The notes under the pieces are model-generated. The model had not been told where the DNA came from and ran no database searches. It worked only from the letters and a program-made list of their open reading frames with translations. Positions 60,487 to 64,000 of a stretch of 64,000 nt of DNA are shown here, piece after piece. Both the position numbers and the translations under genes were made by a program. Position 1 is the stretch's first letter, and each line of letters opens with the position of its first letter. This stretch comes from Saccharospirillum sp. MSK14-1 (GTDB lineage: Bacteria > Pseudomonadota > Gammaproteobacteria > Pseudomonadales > Natronospirillaceae), in NCBI RefSeq assembly GCF_003054965.1, contig NZ_MIES01000033.1, forward strand, positions 1 to 64,000, read 5' to 3'.

Positions 60487-62025
60487 ATGGCAATACAACG
60501 GTCTGCTCAACAACACCTCTTACCCCAACCAACGTCTTTGTTGCGCCCCAGCCTGTTGGCGCTGGCCATAACGCTGGCCGGCCCGGTGATGGCCGAAGCC
60601 CCGGGCGAAGAACTGGCGCGCTTTACGGTGAAAGCCTTCGCCGATGAAGAAAAGCGCGGATTTGCCGGCTTCGATGTCACCAAACTGCCGAACGATGAAT
60701 ACGCCCTGGTTTGGGCAGATTACGCTTATAGCGGTGGCGATGGAGAGGACCATATCAAATTGCAGCGCTTTAACGGAAAAGGCGAACTGGTCGGGAAGGA
60801 AGTGCTGCTCTATACCCATTCCAAAGAAAAGTCCGGCTACCCGGTCCGCCCCGTTGTGGCGGCGGACCAAACAGGAAATCTGGTGGTGGCGTGGGGGGTT
60901 GAGACGGAGGGTAGTTCGCCGGGCGCTTACCTCTGCTACTCCGCTCAATCAGAGTTGATGGTTAAAACGGTGAATGTCGGTGATGTTCAAACCAGCGTCG
61001 ACGTTACAACCGCCGAGGACGGCAAAAGCGGTGAGTTCTGTGGTGTGGACGTCACCATGGATAAGGATGGTGATTTCGCCGTGTTATGGGGGCTTCTGGA
61101 TCATGGCAAGAGGGCTTTGGATATCAGGGTGATGCCCTTTCAGAGACTGGGCACACCGGCGTTGGCTGACCCATTAAAGCCGATTGATGATGGTGTGGCT
61201 TTTTACCCAGCCCGCCTGGCCATGCAAGACGATGGCAGTTTTATGGTGGTCTGGTCGCAGTTTGTGGAAGGCGGCGAGCCTGATGTCGATTATGCCGTCT
61301 GGGGCCAAAAATACTCCGCCGCCAATGTGCCATTGGGATCCGGTGGAAACGTTCGGATAAGCGGCAATAGTGATGAAGAGGGCATAACACAAATAAAGCC
61401 ATCGATTGCGTCGTACAGCGACAACGGCTATTGGGTTGGCTGGATTAATTTGGCAAGCCCGACTTATGGTGTAAACGACACCGATTATGGAGATGCTGAG
61501 GTGATTTCAATGGTTACGAAGTACTTACCTGAAGATGGCTCAGCAGTCAGTGAGTTCGAACTGATCACTTATGACAACTCCGTTGCAAATACTGTTGCAT
61601 CCTCAACCCCCCGTATTGATGTGGATAGTGAAGGCAATCTCCTATCAGCGTGGATATACGACCCAAAGGATGATGATAGCTCTGTTCCATCAATCGCGGA
61701 TGCCGGTTTTCATCTCTTTCGCACCAGCGGTTCAAAAGTTCTGCACTTTTCTTTCTCTGAATTAGAGCGTGGAGATTTTGGGTCTCAAGATCTTTACGGG
61801 GCGGTTGTGGCCCTGAGTGATCAAAGCATGGCGATTCTCTGGTCGGATGACGATAAGCAAGAAATTGAAGTGGCACTATATGAAAAACCGGCTTCATCAG
61901 AACCAATCACAGGGCCATTAACCCAAAACTCCAGCGGTGGCTCCGCCGGTTGGCTGAGTGGTTTGTTCGTGGTTTTGTTCGGCCTTCGCCGGTGGTGGCG
62001 AGCGGGCATTGGCGACCGTTCTTAA
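60487..62025 (+). CDS. Secreted GlyGly-CTERM protein, unknown function
   Basis: A 512-residue exported protein. The signal peptide runs to about GPVMAEAPG. The body holds repeated, acid-rich segments of WD/BNR-like look, such as YALVWADY, LVVAWGVE, FAVLWGLLDH, FMVVWSQF and MAILWSDD, spaced about 45-60 residues, suggestive of a beta-propeller. The C-terminus is a GlyGly-CTERM signal: SSGGSAGWL, a hydrophobic helix and an RRWWR tail. Such proteins are cleaved by rhombosortase and exported by type II secretion. ATG follows GGGAGGAAA. Its own terminator follows. Confidence 0.75.
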   Translation: MAIQRSAQQHLLPQPTSLLRPSLLALAITLAGPVMAEAPGEELARFTVKAFADEEKRGFAGFDVTKLPNDEYALVWADYAYSGGDGEDHIKLQRFNGKGELVGKEVLLYTHSKEKSGYPVRPVVAADQTGNLVVAWGVETEGSSPGAYLCYSAQSELMVKTVNVGDVQTSVDVTTAEDGKSGEFCGVDVTMDKDGDFAVLWGLLDHGKRALDIRVMPFQRLGTPALADPLKPIDDGVAFYPARLAMQDDGSFMVVWSQFVEGGEPDVDYAVWGQKYSAANVPLGSGGNVRISGNSDEEGITQIKPSIASYSDNGYWVGWINLASPTYGVNDTDYGDAEVISMVTKYLPEDGSAVSEFELITYDNSVANTVASSTPRIDVDSEGNLLSAWIYDPKDDDSSVPSIADAGFHLFRTSGSKVLHFSFSELERGDFGSQDLYGAVVALSDQSMAILWSDDDKQEIEVALYEKPASSEPITGPLTQNSSGGSAGWLSGLFVVLFGLRRWWRAGIGDRS

Positions 62026-62084
62026 CCGATGGATGTTTGATCAACGTTTTTGAAACTCAAAAGCGTTTTTAACGTGTCTAGTAG

Positions 62085-62110
62085 AAGCCCGGGTTTAGCC
62101 CGGGTTTTTT
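62085..62110 (+). terminator. Rho-independent terminator after the GlyGly-CTERM gene
   Basis: CCCGGG-TTTAG-CCCGGG hairpin followed by T residues, between this gene and the convergent apaH. Confidence 0.85.
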
Positions 62111-62119
62111 ATTCGCCCA

Positions 62120-62944
62120 TTACACCGAAAAAACAATCCCGGCGGTATCGCAATGCAGCCGTTCGCCGGTATCGAGATTCATCAGCGTTAAATAATTATT
62201 CCACACATAGCCGGTATCGAGGGCGACGAAATCGTCGTTGCCGGTGCGGCCCATCAGTGCGGCCCAGTGACCGAACAAGACGGTGTGCTCGCGTTTAACC
62301 GGCCAGTCGAACCAGGGCCGCATGCCGGTGGGGAAGTCGTCGATGCCGTCTTTGTGTTTGAATTCCAGGCGACCGTCGGGGCCGCAGAAACGCATGCGGG
62401 TGAAGGCGTTGGTGAGGTAGCGGTAGCGTTCGGTGCCGGTTAAGTCGTCGCTCCAGACGTCGGGTTTGTCGCCGTACATCTCACTTAAAAAGCCGAGGAA
62501 ACGTGGCCGGTCGGCGAACAGGCTTTCCAGTTCTTTGGCGTGCAGTTGCGCTTCGTTGTCACTCCAGATGGGAGGAATGCCGGCGTGGGTCATCAGCAGG
62601 CGGCGTTCGGCGTCGTGCAGTAAGACGGGCCGGGTGCGCAGCCATTCCATCAGTTCGAGGCAGTCTTCGGCGTTTAAAATGCGGTCGAGGTCGGGGTTGC
62701 TTTTCATCGGTTGCTGGCTGAGTGCCAGCGCCAGTAAATGCAGATCGTGATTGCCCAAAACCGTTTCGGCGGCATCGCCCAATGAACGCACAAACCGCAA
62801 ACACCCCAGTGAATCGTCACCGCGATTGACCAGATCGCCGGTCAGCCAGAGTTTGTCGACGCTGGTGTCGAAGCCGACGGTTTCCAATAACAATTCGAGG
62901 GGTCTGCGGCAACCTTGGAGGTCGCCGACGGCATAGAGCGTCAT
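62120..62944 (-). CDS. apaH: Symmetrical bis(5'-nucleosyl)-tetraphosphatase
   Basis: A 274-residue metallophosphatase that hydrolyses Ap4A to two ADP. Motifs: AVGDLQGCRRPLELLL, LWLTGDLVNRGDDSLGCL, VLGNHDLHLLALA and LMTHAGIPPIW, which hold the two-metal site. Full length. It overlaps rsmA by 4 bp, in the pdxA-rsmA-apaH order common in Gammaproteobacteria. Confidence 0.97.
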   Translation of the reverse strand: MTLYAVGDLQGCRRPLELLLETVGFDTSVDKLWLTGDLVNRGDDSLGCLRFVRSLGDAAETVLGNHDLHLLALALSQQPMKSNPDLDRILNAEDCLELMEWLRTRPVLLHDAERRLLMTHAGIPPIWSDNEAQLHAKELESLFADRPRFLGFLSEMYGDKPDVWSDDLTGTERYRYLTNAFTRMRFCGPDGRLEFKHKDGIDDFPTGMRPWFDWPVKREHTVLFGHWAALMGRTGNDDFVALDTGYVWNNYLTLMNLDTGERLHCDTAGIVFSV

Positions 62945-63744
62945 GCTTTCTCCTGACGGTGAATGGCGTTGGCCAGGTTTACAAAATCGGCAATGGCGAG
63001 GTTTTCGGCGCGCTCGCCGGGGTTGAGTCCCAGCGCTTCGATACCCGCGGCGTCGATCAAGGGTTTTAAATTATTGCGCAGCGTTTTACGCCGCTGACCG
63101 AACGCCGTGCGCACCACGGTGCCAAGCAGTTCGACGTTGTCGGCCGGGGTTTTGGGTTTCGCGCGCGGCGTTAACCGTACGATGGCGGAATCGACTTTGG
63201 GTGCGGGCTGGAACGAGCCCGGCGGTACGGTGAACAGATAGCGTGCTTCGCAGTGGTACTGCATCATGATGCCGAGGCGGCCGTAGGCGTTGTCGCCCGG
63301 TGCGGCGCACAGCCGTTCGACTACTTCTTTTTGCAGCATGAAATGCATGTCGTGAATCTGGCTCGACCAGTTGAGCAGATGAAACATCAGCGGCGTAGAA
63401 ATGTTGTACGGCAGGTTGCCGACCAGGCGCAGTTTTTCATCGCCGTTGATCAGTTGGCCATAATCGAAACGCAGCGCATCGGCTTCGTGAATGCGCAGGT
63501 TGTTGGCGTCGAAAAATTGCGCGCGCAGGATGGGAATTAAATCGCGGTCGAGTTCGATGACATCGAGTTCGCCGTCGGTGCCGGCCAGCAAAGGCTCGGT
63601 TAAGGCGCCGCGACCGGGGCCGATTTCCACCAGTCGCTGGCCCGGTTTGGGCGCAATGCTGGCGACAATTCGATCGATGATGCGGCTGTCGTGCAGAAAA
63701 TTCTGGCCGAATCGTTTACGCGCTTTATGCATTCGATTGTCCAT
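62941..63744 (-). CDS. rsmA: 16S rRNA A1518/A1519 dimethyltransferase
   Basis: A 267-residue SAM-dependent enzyme (KsgA) that dimethylates two adenines near the 3' end of 16S rRNA. Motifs: [17 protein letters not shown], the SAM loop [16 protein letters not shown], and the catalytic NLPYNIS. The ATG at 63744 is taken; an in-frame ATG at 63732 (MHKARKRFG) is equally likely. The start lies inside the end of pdxA. Mutants are kasugamycin-resistant in E. coli. Confidence 0.97.
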   Translation of the reverse strand: MDNRMHKARKRFGQNFLHDSRIIDRIVASIAPKPGQRLVEIGPGRGALTEPLLAGTDGELDVIELDRDLIPILRAQFFDANNLRIHEADALRFDYGQLINGDEKLRLVGNLPYNISTPLMFHLLNWSSQIHDMHFMLQKEVVERLCAAPGDNAYGRLGIMMQYHCEARYLFTVPPGSFQPAPKVDSAIVRLTPRAKPKTPADNVELLGTVVRTAFGQRRKTLRNNLKPLIDAAGIEALGLNPGERAENLAIADFVNLANAIHRQEKA

Positions 63745-64000
63745 TTAAACGTTCGTTGTGCTGACGGTGCTGTGCCATGGTGGCGGCGGTTTGTAACGCC
63801 ACGGCCAGGGAGCCATCGGAGGCGGTGCCGGTACCGGCCAGGTCGAGGGCGGTGCCGTGATCGACCGAGGTGCGCACAAAGGGCAAGCCCAGGGTAATGT
63901 TGACTGCCGCGCCAAAGCCTTTGAATTTCAGCACCGGCAAACCCTGATCGTGATACATGGCGAGCACGGCGTCGGCGTCATCCAGATAATGCGGCTGGAA
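63725..64000 (-). CDS. pdxA: 4-hydroxythreonine-4-phosphate dehydrogenase, C-terminal part
   Basis: The last 91 codons of a leftward gene whose start is beyond the window edge. The visible part has the PdxA C-terminal block: [37 protein letters not shown] with the zinc-site His, then a terminal helix. PdxA makes the aminoketone used in pyridoxal phosphate synthesis. Its stop overlaps the rsmA start region by 20 bp. Confidence 0.95.
   Translation of the reverse strand, partial: FQPHYLDDADAVLAMYHDQGLPVLKFKGFGAAVNITLGLPFVRTSVDHGTALDLAGTGTASDGSLAVALQTAATMAQHRQHNERLNGQSNA

Overview
The window reads as one stretch of a bacterial chromosome, most likely from a marine-type gammaproteobacterium (Oceanospirillales such as Saccharospirillum or Reinekea would fit, but that placement is inference). 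Pointers are the flgP/flgT pair of polar sodium-driven flagella, a GlyGly-CTERM secreted protein, a DUF2058 (YaiL) protein, the pdxA-rsmA-apaH order, and many sugar ABC importers with two chemoreceptors. Genes are dense, often with 4-base ATGA-type overlaps. No rRNA, tRNA, CRISPR array, transposase or integrase was recognised.

Region by region. (1) 1-11134 is a complete L-rhamnose regulon. A leftward arm (rhaD aldolase/dehydrogenase, rhaI isomerase, an L-lactate dehydrogenase running off the edge) diverges from a rightward arm (rhaR-rhaS-T-P-Q-rhaM-rhaK). Rhamnose is imported, mutarotated, isomerised, phosphorylated, cleaved to DHAP and lactaldehyde, and the lactaldehyde is oxidised to lactate and then pyruvate. 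The layout is that known from rhizobia, not that of enterobacteria. (2) 11200-15350 holds a small Cys-containing secreted protein, a lipoprotein cytochrome c, a chemoreceptor, a DUF2058 protein and a family-3 solute-binding protein. (3) 15420-22591 is a second sugar system: a LacI repressor diverging from isomerase, Gfo/Idh/MocA oxidoreductase, ABC ATPase, permease and binding protein. Its promoter and two LacI-type operators are readable; the substrate is not. (4) 22688-25291 has an aldo/keto reductase and a PAS chemoreceptor. (5) 25367-33443 is one leftward operon, ugpBAEC-ugpQ-deoR-HAD-Na/Pi transporter, joining glycerol-phosphate scavenging to phosphate transport. (6) 33696-42805 is housekeeping and miscellaneous: DUF305, alkB-like, tesB, ubiX, a DUF3524 (QTMAN-type) glycosyltransferase, MFS, serine hydrolase, a membrane LuxR regulator, DUF4180 and DUF2200. 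(7) 43039-47159 is an iron or siderophore ABC importer with an MFS protein behind a Fur-like box. (8) 47192-50739 has a mechanosensitive channel and a 12-repeat Kelch-like lipoprotein. (9) 50758-52624 is a looser, AT-richer accessory patch. (10) 52625-56417 has a pteridine reductase-like SDR, cca and a TraF-like outer-membrane barrel. (11) 56784-62110 has flgP and flgT, then a small AT-rich insert flanked by a nearly perfect 225-bp direct repeat of the flgT 3' end, then a GlyGly-CTERM protein. (12) 62120-64000 is apaH, rsmA and the end of pdxA.

The most noteworthy items are the flgT 3'-end duplication bracketing two orphan genes, the fusion of Ugp scavenging with a Na/Pi-PhoU transporter and HAD hydrolase in one operon, the rhizobial-style rhamnose locus, hairpins beside the binding-protein genes of all three sugar-type ABC operons, the uncharacterised LacI-controlled sugar pathway, and the 12-repeat Kelch-like lipoprotein.
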